Below are positions 41,119 to 49,562 of a DNA stretch of 56,464 nt, piece by piece. Numbering within the stretch: the stretch's first letter is position 1; each line of letters begins with the position of its first letter. A program made the position numbers and the translations under genes. The DNA is from Acidimicrobiia bacterium (GTDB lineage: Bacteria; Actinomycetota; Acidimicrobiia; Acidimicrobiales; Poriferisodalaceae): contig JAJEBN010000087.1 of NCBI GenBank assembly GCA_022822525.1, positions 1 through 56,464 of the forward strand, in the 5' to 3' direction. The notes below the pieces were generated by a model, which saw only the letters and a program-made list of their open reading frames with translations, had not been told where the DNA came from and ran no database searches.

Positions 41119-42993
41119 GTGGTCCTGCGTCCTGAGGGGGGATCGGTACCGGATGCACCGGGGAGCTACCAGTTCCTGGATTCGGACGGTCGGGTCATCT
41201 ATGTGGGCAAGGCCAAAAGCCTGCGGTCACGCCTGAACAGCTACTTCGGCGATCCCGCAGGGCTGCACCATCGCACCGCCCAGATGATGGCGACCGCAGC
41301 GGGGGTCGAGTGGATCGAGGTGTCCACCGAGGTCGAGGCGCTGATGCTCGAATACAGCCTCATTCAGCGGCATCAGCCCAGATTCAATGTCCGGCTGCGC
41401 GACGACAAGTCGTACCCGTTCCTGGCCGTGACGCTGGCAGACGAATGGCCCCGTGCGATGGTGATTCGCGGGCGGCGCAAGCGCGGCAACCGGTACTTCG
41501 GCCCCTACGGGCATGCCTACGCGATCCGCGAGACGCTCGACCTGCTGCTGCGCACGTTCCCGATCCGCACGTGCAGCGACAGCAAGCTCGCGACGCACGA
41601 GCGGCTCGGCCGGCCATGCCTGCTGTACCACATCGAGCAGTGTGCGGGCCCTTGCGTGGGCGAGATCAGCCGGGACGACTACGACCGCCTGGTGCGCGAG
41701 CTGGTGCGATTTCTCGAAGGCCACACCGACGAGGTGGTGAACGATCTCACCCAGCGCATGGCCGATGCATCCGAAGAACTCGAGTTCGAGCTGGCCGCGC
41801 GGCTGCGCGACCGCCTCGCCAGCGTCCGGCGGGCAATCGAGAAACAGCAGATCGCCGGTACGCGCAACGAGGACTTCGATGTCATCGGCATCGGCGACGA
41901 CGAGCTCGAGGCGGCCGTGCAGCTGTTCTTCGTGCGCAAGGGGCGCGTGATGGGCCAGCGAGGGTTCGTCGTGGACAAGGTGGAGGCGCTGGACGGGCCC
42001 CAGCTCGTTGCCCGGGTGCTCTCGGGGCTGTATCACGATGCCAATCCGCTGGGCTGGCCCAAAGTGGTGCTGGTGCCGACGCTCCCGCCAGAGGTGGGGG
42101 TGTACGAGGAGTGGCTGAGTTCGCTGCGGGGTTCGCGGGTGACGCTGCGCGTCCCGCAGCGCGGCGACAAGCGCGCCTTGATGGAGACCGCGAGCCACAA
42201 TGCGCGGGAGTCGCTGGCACGGCATCGCCTGCGCCGAGGCGCAGATCACAACAGCCGGGCCCGCGCGCTCAACGAGCTGGCAGAGCACTTGGAGCTGCCG
42301 AGACCGCCGCTGCGGATCGAGTGCTACGACATGAGCCATCTGCAGGGCACCAACTACGTGGGCTCGATGGTGGTGCTCGAGGACGGCCTGCCACGCCGCG
42401 GCGAGTACCGGCACTTCCGGATCCGCAACGTCGAGGGCAATGACGACTACGCGGCGATGGACGAGGTGCTCCGCCGGCGACTGCGGAACTACCTGGCCGA
42501 GCGCGATCTGCCGGCATCCGAGCAAGGCCGTTTCGCCTACCCGCCCCAGCTCCTGGTGGTGGACGGCGGCAAGGGGCAGCTGGGGGTTGCAGCTGGGGTG
42601 CTGCACGAGCTGGGGCTGGCGGAGCAGATCCCGGTGTGCGCGCTGGCCAAGCAGTTCGAGGAGGTGTTCGTGCCCGGGCGCCGGGACCCCGTTCGGATTC
42701 CCCGGCAGTCTGAGGCGCTGTACCTGCTGCAACGCGTCCGCGACGAGAGTCACCGTTTCGCTGTGTCATACCACCGCAAGCTGCGCAGCAAGGCCGTCAA
42801 GCGTGGTGTGCTCGACGGGATCACGGGTCTCGGGGACAAGCGCCGGGCCCGGCTGGTGCGAGAGTTCGGCAGTGTCAGCGCCGTCAAGTCGGCAACGCTC
42901 GACGATCTCAAGGCGCTGAGCTGGCTGCCCGAGGCAGTGGCCGAGGCGGTGTTCGCCGCCACCCACCCGGGGGAGGTGTCGACCGGCTCCTGA
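41119..42993 (+). CDS. uvrC: Excinuclease ABC subunit C
   Basis: 624 residues with GTG start. It has GIY-YIG nuclease APGSYQFLDSDGRVIYVGKAKSL, then the Cys cluster (RTCSDSK, RPCLLYHIEQCAGPC) that in UvrC binds an iron-sulfur cluster, a UVR motif (FELAARLRDRLASV), the RNase-H-like nuclease (IECYDMSHLQGTNYVGSMV; VVDGGKGQL) and a C-terminal helix-hairpin-helix region. It makes both incisions after UvrAB marks damage. Confidence 0.95.
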   Translation: MVLRPEGGSVPDAPGSYQFLDSDGRVIYVGKAKSLRSRLNSYFGDPAGLHHRTAQMMATAAGVEWIEVSTEVEALMLEYSLIQRHQPRFNVRLRDDKSYPFLAVTLADEWPRAMVIRGRRKRGNRYFGPYGHAYAIRETLDLLLRTFPIRTCSDSKLATHERLGRPCLLYHIEQCAGPCVGEISRDDYDRLVRELVRFLEGHTDEVVNDLTQRMADASEELEFELAARLRDRLASVRRAIEKQQIAGTRNEDFDVIGIGDDELEAAVQLFFVRKGRVMGQRGFVVDKVEALDGPQLVARVLSGLYHDANPLGWPKVVLVPTLPPEVGVYEEWLSSLRGSRVTLRVPQRGDKRALMETASHNARESLARHRLRRGADHNSRARALNELAEHLELPRPPLRIECYDMSHLQGTNYVGSMVVLEDGLPRRGEYRHFRIRNVEGNDDYAAMDEVLRRRLRNYLAERDLPASEQGRFAYPPQLLVVDGGKGQLGVAAGVLHELGLAEQIPVCALAKQFEEVFVPGRRDPVRIPRQSEALYLLQRVRDESHRFAVSYHRKLRSKAVKRGVLDGITGLGDKRRARLVREFGSVSAVKSATLDDLKALSWLPEAVAEAVFAATHPGEVSTGS

Positions 42994-43044
42994 GTCGGGC
43001 GGCGCTCCCGCTGCGGAGGCCGTGCCCGCCGTACCCTCGGCGGC

Positions 43045-43971
43045 ATGGCTGGGGGGCCTGAATTCGTCATCGTTGCGGGCCTGTCGGGTGCCGGCCGCTC
43101 GACGGCTGCGGATGCGCTCGAAGACCTGGGCTGGTTTGTCATCGACAACTTGCCGCCGCACTTGATCGGCGACGTGGCTGACATGGTGGCTCGGCCCGGT
43201 GCTCGGCTGCGTCGCGTGGCGCTGGTAGCGGGAACCCGGGAGTACCGGGAGGATCTGGTGACCGCGATCGAACAGCTGCGCGAGCGCAATGCCGCCGTGC
43301 GTGTCGTCTACCTCGATGCCCCGACGGAGGTGCTCGTGCGGCGCTACGACGACACGCGCCGGCGGCACCCGCTGCACACCGGCGAACTGCCGAGCGTGGC
43401 CGAAGCGGGGGCCGAAGGGGCTGTGTTCCCGAATGCCGAGCCCGTGGCGGAATCGGTCATCGACGCCATCGAGCTGGAGCGCGAGTTGCTGGCTGATGTG
43501 CGCGACACGGCCGATGTGGTCATCGACACGGGCGATCTCAATGTCCATGAGCTGCGAGACCGGGTGCACGACGAGTTCGGCGCTACCGGCGACGAGCTCG
43601 GCATGCGTACTGCGGTCATGTCGTTCGGCTACAAGCACGGCGTGCCGCGCGAGGCAGACCTGGTGTTCGACTGCCGCTTCCTGCCGAACCCGCACTGGGT
43701 GCCCGACTTGCGCCCGTACACCGGGCTGCATCCGGGTGTGCGTGAGTGGGTGCTCGGCCAGGAGGCGACTGAGACGTTCCTCGGGCACCTCATGCCATTG
43801 CTCGAATCGCTGCTGCCGTCCTATCGGTCCGAGGGCAAGTCGTATCTCACGATCGCACTGGGCTGCACCGGCGGCCGGCATCGCAGCGTGGCGATTGCCG
43901 AGGAGGTGACCCGCCTGCTCGCCGAGTGGGGCCACGACCTTCACTGCCGCCACCGCGACATCGCCCGATGA
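43045..43971 (+). CDS. rapZ: RapZ-family nucleotide-binding protein (RNase adapter)
   Basis: 308 residues. It has Walker A GLSGAGRST, FVIDNLPPHLI, and the C-terminal signature YLTIALGCTGGRHRS typical of RapZ/YvcJ. RapZ binds small RNAs and nucleotides, and in actinobacteria sits with yvcK and whiA. It follows uvrC, but the next gene is gap, so the usual yvcK and whiA are missing. Its stop codon overlaps the start of dispersed repeat copy B. Confidence 0.92.
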   Translation: MAGGPEFVIVAGLSGAGRSTAADALEDLGWFVIDNLPPHLIGDVADMVARPGARLRRVALVAGTREYREDLVTAIEQLRERNAAVRVVYLDAPTEVLVRRYDDTRRRHPLHTGELPSVAEAGAEGAVFPNAEPVAESVIDAIELERELLADVRDTADVVIDTGDLNVHELRDRVHDEFGATGDELGMRTAVMSFGYKHGVPREADLVFDCRFLPNPHWVPDLRPYTGLHPGVREWVLGQEATETFLGHLMPLLESLLPSYRSEGKSYLTIALGCTGGRHRSVAIAEEVTRLLAEWGHDLHCRHRDIAR

Positions 43972-44050
43972 GGCTGAGCCGAAGGCGAAGCCGTGGCCCG
44001 AGCGGCCCGTGAGCCCGCGTCAATCGAAGACGGGGAACAAGAGCGGGAAG
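43970..44050 (+). repeat. Dispersed intergenic repeat, copy B
   Basis: It begins inside the rapZ stop codon and matches the block at 10648-10714: shared GGCGAAGCCGTGGCC and CGAGCGGCCCGTGAGC, then shared GAACAAGAGCGGGAAG after a short unrelated insert. The two copies are the same orientation and both follow directly on a stop codon. With the rest of 43972-44183 it forms the 212-base leader of gap. Confidence 0.8.
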
Positions 44051-44108
44051 CAACTGGCGTTTCGACGGAAGGTTCGACAGTCCGTTCGTTCTCTCAGCAG
44101 CGTTTGGC

Positions 44109-44124
44109 CGCTAGACAGCTAGCG
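44109..44124. promoter_or_regulatory. Palindrome upstream of gap
   Basis: CGCTAG (44109-44114) and CTAGCG (44119-44124) flank ACAG, 59 bases before the gap start. CTAG is rare in high-GC DNA, so two copies in a palindrome suggest a protein site or processing hairpin. No clear promoter hexamers were found beside it. Confidence 0.35.
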
Positions 44125-44183
44125 ACAGATCGAGTCGGGGCTCCCCGCCCGGCGGGCTCGCTGGACGGAGAGGACAGCATCAG

Positions 44184-45188
44184 ATGAGCGTGCGCGTGGG
44201 CGTCAACGGCTTCGGCCGGATCGGACGCAACTTCTACCGGGCGGCAGAGCGGCCTGGCAGCGACATCGAGATCGTGGCGGTCAATGACCTGGGCGACACC
44301 GCCACCATGGCCCACCTGCTCAAGTACGACTCGGTGCTCGGCAACCTGCCGCACGACATTGCCGCCACCGACGGCGGCATCTCGATCGACGGCACGGTGC
44401 TGCCTGTGCTGTCCGAGCGCAGCCCCGCCGATCTGCCTTGGGCCGACTATGGCGTCGACGTCGTGGTGGAGTCCACCGGCATCTTCACCTCCCGCGACAA
44501 AGCGGCGATGCACCTCGACGCCGGCGCCCCGCTCGTGATCGTGTCGGCCCCGGCCTCCGGCGCCGACGCCACCTTTGTGGTCGGGGTGAACGACGCCGAA
44601 TTCGATCCCGACAACCACCAGGTCGTCTCGAACGCGAGCTGCACGACGAACTGCTTTGTGCCGATGGTGCAGGTGCTGGACCAGGCGTTCGGCGTGCAGC
44701 AGGGGCTGATGACCACCATCCACGCCTACACCGGAGACCAGTCGCTGGTGGACGGGCCGCACGGCGACCTTCGCCGTGCCCGCGCAGCCGCCGTGAACAT
44801 CATCCCCACCTCGACCGGCGCCGCCCGGGCGACGGGGCTGGTGCTGCAGGCCATGGCCGGCAAGCTCGACGGTACGTCGCTGCGAGTGCCCATCCCGGAT
44901 GGTTCCATCACCGATTTCACTGCGGTGCTCGATGCGAGCCCCAGCGTCGAGGAAGTGAACGAGGCCTTCGCTGCCGCTGCGTCCGACGGCCCGCTGGCCG
45001 GGGTTCTCGATTACTCCACCGATCCGCTGGTCAGCGCCGACATCGTCGGCAACCCGGCGAGCTGTGTGTTCGACGCCGGCTTGACCATGGTGATGGGCAA
45101 CATGGTGAAGGTCCTCGGTTGGTACGACAACGAGTGGGGCTACTCGAACCGGCTCGTCGACCTCGTGGACATCACCTGCAATCGATGA
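44184..45188 (+). CDS. gap: Glyceraldehyde-3-phosphate dehydrogenase, NAD-type
   Basis: 334 residues. The NAD fold starts VGVNGFGRIGRNFYRA; the catalytic cysteine is Cys153 in SNASCTTNC. The NDLGD segment after strand 2 is typical of the NAD-specific glycolytic form. GGAGAGG precedes the ATG. The stop overlaps the pgk ATG (ATGA), so the two are co-translated. Confidence 0.95.
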   Translation: MSVRVGVNGFGRIGRNFYRAAERPGSDIEIVAVNDLGDTATMAHLLKYDSVLGNLPHDIAATDGGISIDGTVLPVLSERSPADLPWADYGVDVVVESTGIFTSRDKAAMHLDAGAPLVIVSAPASGADATFVVGVNDAEFDPDNHQVVSNASCTTNCFVPMVQVLDQAFGVQQGLMTTIHAYTGDQSLVDGPHGDLRRARAAAVNIIPTSTGAARATGLVLQAMAGKLDGTSLRVPIPDGSITDFTAVLDASPSVEEVNEAFAAAASDGPLAGVLDYSTDPLVSADIVGNPASCVFDAGLTMVMGNMVKVLGWYDNEWGYSNRLVDLVDITCNR

Positions 45189-46375
45189 GCCCACCCCAGG
45201 GCGACGGCGGCGCGCTGCCGACGCTCGACGACCTCGAACAGCGCCTCGGCGGACTCGACGGCCGCCGCATCCTTGTGCGCTGCGACTTCAACGTCCCGCT
45301 GCGCGACAGCCCCGACGGTCGACCTGAGATCGCCGACGACCTGCGCATCCGTGCCGCGCTGCCGACGCTGTCGTGGCTGGCAGAACGAGGCGCGGCGATC
45401 ACCGCTTGTTCCCACCTCGGCCGACCTGCGGGAGCCCCGGACGAGCGCTTCTCGCTCGCGCCGGTGGCTGAGCGGCTCGCCGCATCCGCCCCTGGTGTGG
45501 CCCTGGTGGAGAATCTTCGGTTCCATGCCGGAGAGACGGCGAACGACCCTGCGTTCGTTGATGCGCTCGTTGCGGGCGAGATCGTGGTGCGCTTCGGCAA
45601 CGGTCTGCAGCAGGCCCCCTTCGATGGCTATGTGAATGACGCCTTCGGTGCCAGCCATCGGGCTCACGCGTCGATCGTGGGACCTCCCCGGCGCCTGCCG
45701 AGCGCAGCCGGCCGCCTGCTTGCCCGGGAAGTCGAGGTGCTCGGCGGCCTGCGCACCGACGCCCGGCGGCCGTTCGTGGCGGTGCTCGGGGGGGCGAAGA
45801 TCAGCGACAAGCTCGGCGTTGTCGAGGCACTCGCCGGGGTGGTCGACACGCTGGTGATCGGCGGGGGGATGTGCTTCACCTTCCTGGCTGCCATGGGTCA
45901 CCGGGTCGGCGATTCGCTGTGCGAGCCCGACTTCATCGAGACCTGTGCGCGGCTGCTGGGGGGCGACACCAGGATCGTGCTGCCCAGCGACATCACGGCG
46001 CTGGATGCCGGGGGCACCGTGCGCCAGATGGGCCGCAGCCTTCCCGACGGGTGCCGCGGTCTCGATATCGGCCCCGGCTCGGCTGCTGAGTTCGACGATG
46101 TGATCGCAGAAGCCCGAACCGTCTTCTGGAACGGTCCGATGGGGCTTTTCGAGGACGAACGCTTCGCGGCCGGCACTCGTGCAGTTGCGCAGTCGATGGC
46201 GGATTCCCGGGCGTTCGCCGTGGTCGGCGGGGGCGACAGTGCTGCAGCCGTGGCCCAGTTCGGCCTGGCGCCCTACATGGATCACATCTCGACCGGGGGA
46301 GGGGCGGGTCTCGAGTTGATCGAGCACGGCGATCTGCCCGGTCTCGCTGCGCTGCGAGACTCGCCACAGCGCTGA
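45185..46375 (+). CDS. pgk: Phosphoglycerate kinase
   Basis: 396 residues. It has RCDFNVPL, SHLGRP, ENLRFHAGE, VLGGAKISDKLGVVEAL, GPMGLFE and the nucleotide loop VVGGGDSAAAV. It converts 1,3-bisphosphoglycerate to 3-phosphoglycerate with ATP formation. The KISDK and GGGDS motifs are intact. A small divergence is VVRFGNGLQQAPFDGYVNDAFG in place of the usual YVNDAF context, which is still recognisable. Confidence 0.95.
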   Translation: MSPPQGDGGALPTLDDLEQRLGGLDGRRILVRCDFNVPLRDSPDGRPEIADDLRIRAALPTLSWLAERGAAITACSHLGRPAGAPDERFSLAPVAERLAASAPGVALVENLRFHAGETANDPAFVDALVAGEIVVRFGNGLQQAPFDGYVNDAFGASHRAHASIVGPPRRLPSAAGRLLAREVEVLGGLRTDARRPFVAVLGGAKISDKLGVVEALAGVVDTLVIGGGMCFTFLAAMGHRVGDSLCEPDFIETCARLLGGDTRIVLPSDITALDAGGTVRQMGRSLPDGCRGLDIGPGSAAEFDDVIAEARTVFWNGPMGLFEDERFAAGTRAVAQSMADSRAFAVVGGGDSAAAVAQFGLAPYMDHISTGGGAGLELIEHGDLPGLAALRDSPQR

Positions 46376-46395
46376 ACAGGCAGGGGAGAGCGACG

Positions 46396-47163
46396 ATGAG
46401 CCGAACGCCTTTGGTTTCGGGCAACTGGAAGATGCACCTCAACCATCTCGAGGCCATCCAGCTGTGCCAGAAGCTCAGCTACGAGCTGGCCCGGCACCGC
46501 TACGACCGCGTCGAGGTCAGCCTGCACCCGCCCTTTGTCGATCTGCGGAGCTGCCAGACCGTCATCGACGCGGACCGCCTCGAGTTCAGGCTCGGGGCGC
46601 AGAACTGCCACGACCAAGGCCAGGGTGCCTTCACCGGCGAGGTGTCGCCCGCGATGCTGGCCAAGCTCGACGTCAGCTATGTCATCGTCGGCCACAGCGA
46701 GCGCCGGGCACTGTTCGGCGAGACCGACGAGTTCATCGCCGCCAAGGCAGCGGCCGTGGCCAAGGCAGCCATGACCCCCATCGTCTGCGTCGGCGAAACC
46801 CTCGACGACCGAGAAGCCGGCCGGGCCGCCGACGTGGTCACGGCCCAACTGCAGGGAAGCCTCGCCAAGCTCGCCAAGGCCCACTTCGAGACCCTGGTAG
46901 TCGCCTACGAGCCCGTCTGGGCCATCGGCACCGGCCGCAACGCCTCACCCCAGGACGCCCAAGACATGTGTGCCACCGTCCGCCAGGTAGTAGACGACAT
47001 CCGCCGAGGCACCGGCGAGCAGGTCCGCATCCAGTACGGAGGCAGCGTCAAACCCGCCAACGCCCAAGAGCTCCTGGCGCAACCCGACATAGACGGCGCC
47101 CTGGTAGGAGGAGCCTCCCTAGACCCAACCCAATTCGCAAGAATCGTCCAAGCCGCCCTCTAG
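46396..47163 (+). CDS. tpiA: Triosephosphate isomerase
   Basis: 255 residues. Catalytic residues lie in SGNWKMH (Lys), VIVGHSERR (His) and VAYEPVWAIGTG (Glu); the phosphate loop is IQYGGSVKPANAQEL. GGGGAG precedes the ATG. The last ~60 codons shift markedly in codon use, with ATA, CTA, AGA, GTA and GGA, which are rare in the rest of the window. secG, the usual next gene, is instead about 9 kb away. Confidence 0.95.
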   Translation: MSRTPLVSGNWKMHLNHLEAIQLCQKLSYELARHRYDRVEVSLHPPFVDLRSCQTVIDADRLEFRLGAQNCHDQGQGAFTGEVSPAMLAKLDVSYVIVGHSERRALFGETDEFIAAKAAAVAKAAMTPIVCVGETLDDREAGRAADVVTAQLQGSLAKLAKAHFETLVVAYEPVWAIGTGRNASPQDAQDMCATVRQVVDDIRRGTGEQVRIQYGGSVKPANAQELLAQPDIDGALVGGASLDPTQFARIVQAAL

Positions 47164-47170
47164 GCACAAG

Positions 47171-47199
47171 TTGCAAGTTGTTCCCGAAGTGGGTACTAT
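47171..47199 (+). promoter_or_regulatory. Near-consensus housekeeping promoter for the phasin-like/XRE operon
   Basis: TTGCAA (47171-47176) and TACTAT (47194-47199) are spaced by exactly 17 bases, 8 bases after the tpiA stop. Transcription should start near 47206, at the foot of the hairpin that follows. Confidence 0.65.
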
Positions 47200-47206
47200 T
47201 TCTAAC

Positions 47207-47232
47207 AGCGCCGGTGACCCCCCTCCGGCGCT
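47207..47232 (+). promoter_or_regulatory. 5' leader hairpin
   Basis: AGCGCCGG (47207-47214) and CCGGCGCT (47225-47232) form a perfect 8-bp stem with a 10-base loop beginning at the predicted transcription start. It could stabilise the transcript's 5' end or terminate tpiA transcripts; there is no T-run. Confidence 0.5.
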
Positions 47233-47260
47233 TCCCCCTCTGAGTACCGGAGCAAGCCCA

Positions 47261-47539
47261 ATGGCCGTTCTCGATTCCATCCGCGAAGTACAGGATCGCA
47301 CTCTCGAACAGATGAAGACTGCCCAGGAGCAGTTCGTCTCGATGAACGAGCGTGTCGCCGAGGCGTGGCTGTCGGCCGTGCCTGCGGTCGCCGGTCCGTT
47401 CGCGGAGTACCTGCCCAAGCCGACCGAGATGATCGACACCTACTTCGGCTTCCTGGGCCGGGTTCACGAGGCCAACAAGGACTGCGCTGCTCGCATCGCT
47501 GCGGCATGGGAGCGGGCCAGCGAGGACGCCCAGGCCTGA
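47261..47539 (+). CDS. Small phasin-like helical protein
   Basis: 92 residues from the ATG at 47261. It is wholly helical and amphipathic (LDSIREVQDRTLEQMKTAQEQF; ARIAAAWERASED), with no membrane segment or signal. Size and composition fit phasins, which coat polyhydroxyalkanoate granules, and a PHA synthase operon lies 4.6 kb downstream. The stop overlaps the start of the XRE regulator (TGATG), the arrangement of phasin with granule-sensing repressor pairs. The phasin label is inference from composition and context. Confidence 0.6.
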   Translation: MAVLDSIREVQDRTLEQMKTAQEQFVSMNERVAEAWLSAVPAVAGPFAEYLPKPTEMIDTYFGFLGRVHEANKDCAARIAAAWERASEDAQA

Positions 47540-47928
47540 TGGCCGCTTCCGACGCTGACGCCGCAGACGCGGACGATCAGCGGTCGGCAAGCCCGTTTCC
47601 GGGCTTTGATCAGCTCGGCGACTTCATCCGGGCTCAGCGTGAGCTGATGGAGTTGAGCCAGCGGCAGTTGGCCAAGATGGCGCGCCTGTCCAATCCGTAC
47701 CTCAGCCAGATCGAGCGGGGGCTCCATGAGCCTTCCGTCCGGGTGCTCAAGTCACTGGCCGAGGCCTTGAATGTGCGGGCCGCCACCTTGCTGTCATATG
47801 CGGGCTTGATGGACCGCGAAGACGTGCCCTCCGTCGTCGAGGCGGTCCAGGCCGATCCGAGTCTCACCGACGAGCAGAAGGCAGCCCTGCTGGGCGTGTA
47901 CCGCAGCTTCGGCGCCGGCGAATCCTGA
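47539..47928 (+). CDS. XRE-family transcriptional regulator
   Basis: 129 residues. The helix-turn-helix is about residues 27-85: LGDFIRAQRELMELSQRQLA and NPYLSQIERGLHEPSVRVLK. There is an acidic N-terminal tail (ADAADADDQRS) and a short C-terminal helix pair. It is translationally coupled to the phasin-like gene and followed 5 bases later by an acyl-CoA synthetase. It probably controls this cluster; the ligand and sites are unknown. Confidence 0.85.
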   Translation: MAASDADAADADDQRSASPFPGFDQLGDFIRAQRELMELSQRQLAKMARLSNPYLSQIERGLHEPSVRVLKSLAEALNVRAATLLSYAGLMDREDVPSVVEAVQADPSLTDEQKAALLGVYRSFGAGES

Positions 47929-47933
47929 GTGTC

Positions 47934-49538
47934 GTGGCCTTCTTGAGTGGCTCATCGCAAGCAGGCGACCACCTGTGGAATGTGGCGCTGCGCATGGGGG
48001 CCGCCGACGCTGCACTGAACACCGCCCGGTGGTGGGCGTCGGTCAGGTGGGGCGCGGGAAGCGCGGCTGCGGTGACCGCCGCTGCGCTGCGATTCGGCGG
48101 CCGCACGGCGATTGTGGACGATGCCGGAGCGGTCGACTACAGCGCGCTCGATCGTGCTGCGACGAGCGTGGGAGCGCGGCTGCGGGCTGCAGCTGCGCGG
48201 CCCGATGGCAGCCTCGGCGCGGTCGGCATCCTGTGCCGCAATCACCGGTGGTTCGTCACGGCGCTGGTTGCCGCAGAACGCGCTGGCTGTGACACCGTGC
48301 TGCTGTCGACTGCGCTGCCCGCTTCGAATCTCGCTGAGGTGTGCGCCAGGGACGGCATCGCGGTCATCGTTGCCGACGACGAATTTGCCGAGGTCATCGC
48401 CGAATCGGGCGCTGCTGCTGCGCTGTACACGGCGGACGGCGACGGCGCGACCTCCATGGCCCGCATCGCGGCCGAGGGTCTGCCGTGCTCGCCGCCGGCG
48501 CGGCGCCCGAAGCTGGTGCTGCTGACGTCGGGGACCACGGGCGTGCCCAAGAGCGCCGTCCGGCCGCTGAAGACGACTCGTGTCGGCGGGACCGGCATGC
48601 TGCGACGGATTCCCTATCGCCTGGGAGATCGCTATTTCATTGCCTCGCCGCTGTTCCACGCCTGGGGTCTCAGCCAGCTTGTGGTCGGCTTGGCCACTGC
48701 CAGCACGATCGAGTTGCGGCAGCGCTTCGACGCAGCCGAAGTCGGCCAGCTGATGTGCGAGCGGCGGTACGACGCGCTCGTGGCGGTGCCGTTGATGCTG
48801 CGCCGCATGCTGGATCTGGCGATCGAACCCCCCCAGAAGCTGCGCCCCCGAATGGTGCTCAGCAGCGGCAACGTGCTCTCAGGGGATCTGGCCCAGCAGT
48901 GGATGGATCGGTACGGGGACTGCCTCTACAACGTCTACGGCTCGACGGAGACCGCCATCGGGACCATCGCCGATCCTGCCGATCTGCGGGCCGCACCCGG
49001 CACAGTGGGTCGACCGCCTGACGGCGTGGTGCTCACGATCCTCGACGATGACGGGATGCCGGCGCCGAGGGGCACCCCCGGCTGGGTGCATCTCGCCAGC
49101 ACGGCGCAGTTCCTCGGCTACACCGACGGCAGCGACGGCGACCGCGCCGGCACGCTCATGGCGACCGGCGACATCGGCAGCCTCGATGCCGGCGGTCGGC
49201 TGCACATCTCGGGCCGCGCCAACGACATGATCGTGACCGGCGGCGAGAACGTCTTCCCCTCCAGCGTCGAGGAAGTGCTGGGCCGCCATCCCGGCGTCGA
49301 GGTGGCGGCAGTGGTGGGTGTCTCCGATCCCGAATTCGGCCAGCGCGTCGCGGCCTTTGTCGTCGAACGCCCGCGTCGCCAGATCGATCCGGACGAGTTG
49401 CGCTCGTGGGTCGCGGAGCGGCTGCCGAGCTTCATGGTGCCGCGTGACGTCCATTTCGTGGATGCGCTGCCGATGACGACGACCGGCAAGGTCGTGCGGC
49501 ACCGGCTGGCCGTGCTGGGACAGTCAGATCGGGTGTAG
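47934..49538 (+). CDS. Acyl-CoA synthetase (AMP-forming, FadD-like)
   Basis: 534 residues with GTG start. It has the AMP-binding P-loop LLTSGTTGVPKSAV, YNVYGSTETAIGTI, MATGDIGSLDAGGRLHISGR and the catalytic lysine near the C-terminus in MTTTGKVVRH. It activates a carboxylic acid as acyl-AMP and then acyl-CoA. The N-terminal ~60 residues before the fold are longer than usual. Co-transcription with the XRE and phasin-like genes suggests supplying acyl-CoA for storage lipid or PHA. Substrate length is unknown. Confidence 0.88.
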   Translation: MAFLSGSSQAGDHLWNVALRMGAADAALNTARWWASVRWGAGSAAAVTAAALRFGGRTAIVDDAGAVDYSALDRAATSVGARLRAAAARPDGSLGAVGILCRNHRWFVTALVAAERAGCDTVLLSTALPASNLAEVCARDGIAVIVADDEFAEVIAESGAAAALYTADGDGATSMARIAAEGLPCSPPARRPKLVLLTSGTTGVPKSAVRPLKTTRVGGTGMLRRIPYRLGDRYFIASPLFHAWGLSQLVVGLATASTIELRQRFDAAEVGQLMCERRYDALVAVPLMLRRMLDLAIEPPQKLRPRMVLSSGNVLSGDLAQQWMDRYGDCLYNVYGSTETAIGTIADPADLRAAPGTVGRPPDGVVLTILDDDGMPAPRGTPGWVHLASTAQFLGYTDGSDGDRAGTLMATGDIGSLDAGGRLHISGRANDMIVTGGENVFPSSVEEVLGRHPGVEVAAVVGVSDPEFGQRVAAFVVERPRRQIDPDELRSWVAERLPSFMVPRDVHFVDALPMTTTGKVVRHRLAVLGQSDRV

Positions 49539-49562
49539 CAGCCCTCAGCGCGCTCGAGGTCC

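Noticed and set aside
44438..46375. 645-residue frame spanning gap and pgk as a fusion protein
   Set aside because: The first part is out of frame with gap; the pgk start at 45185 overlaps the gap stop by ATGA, so these are two genes.
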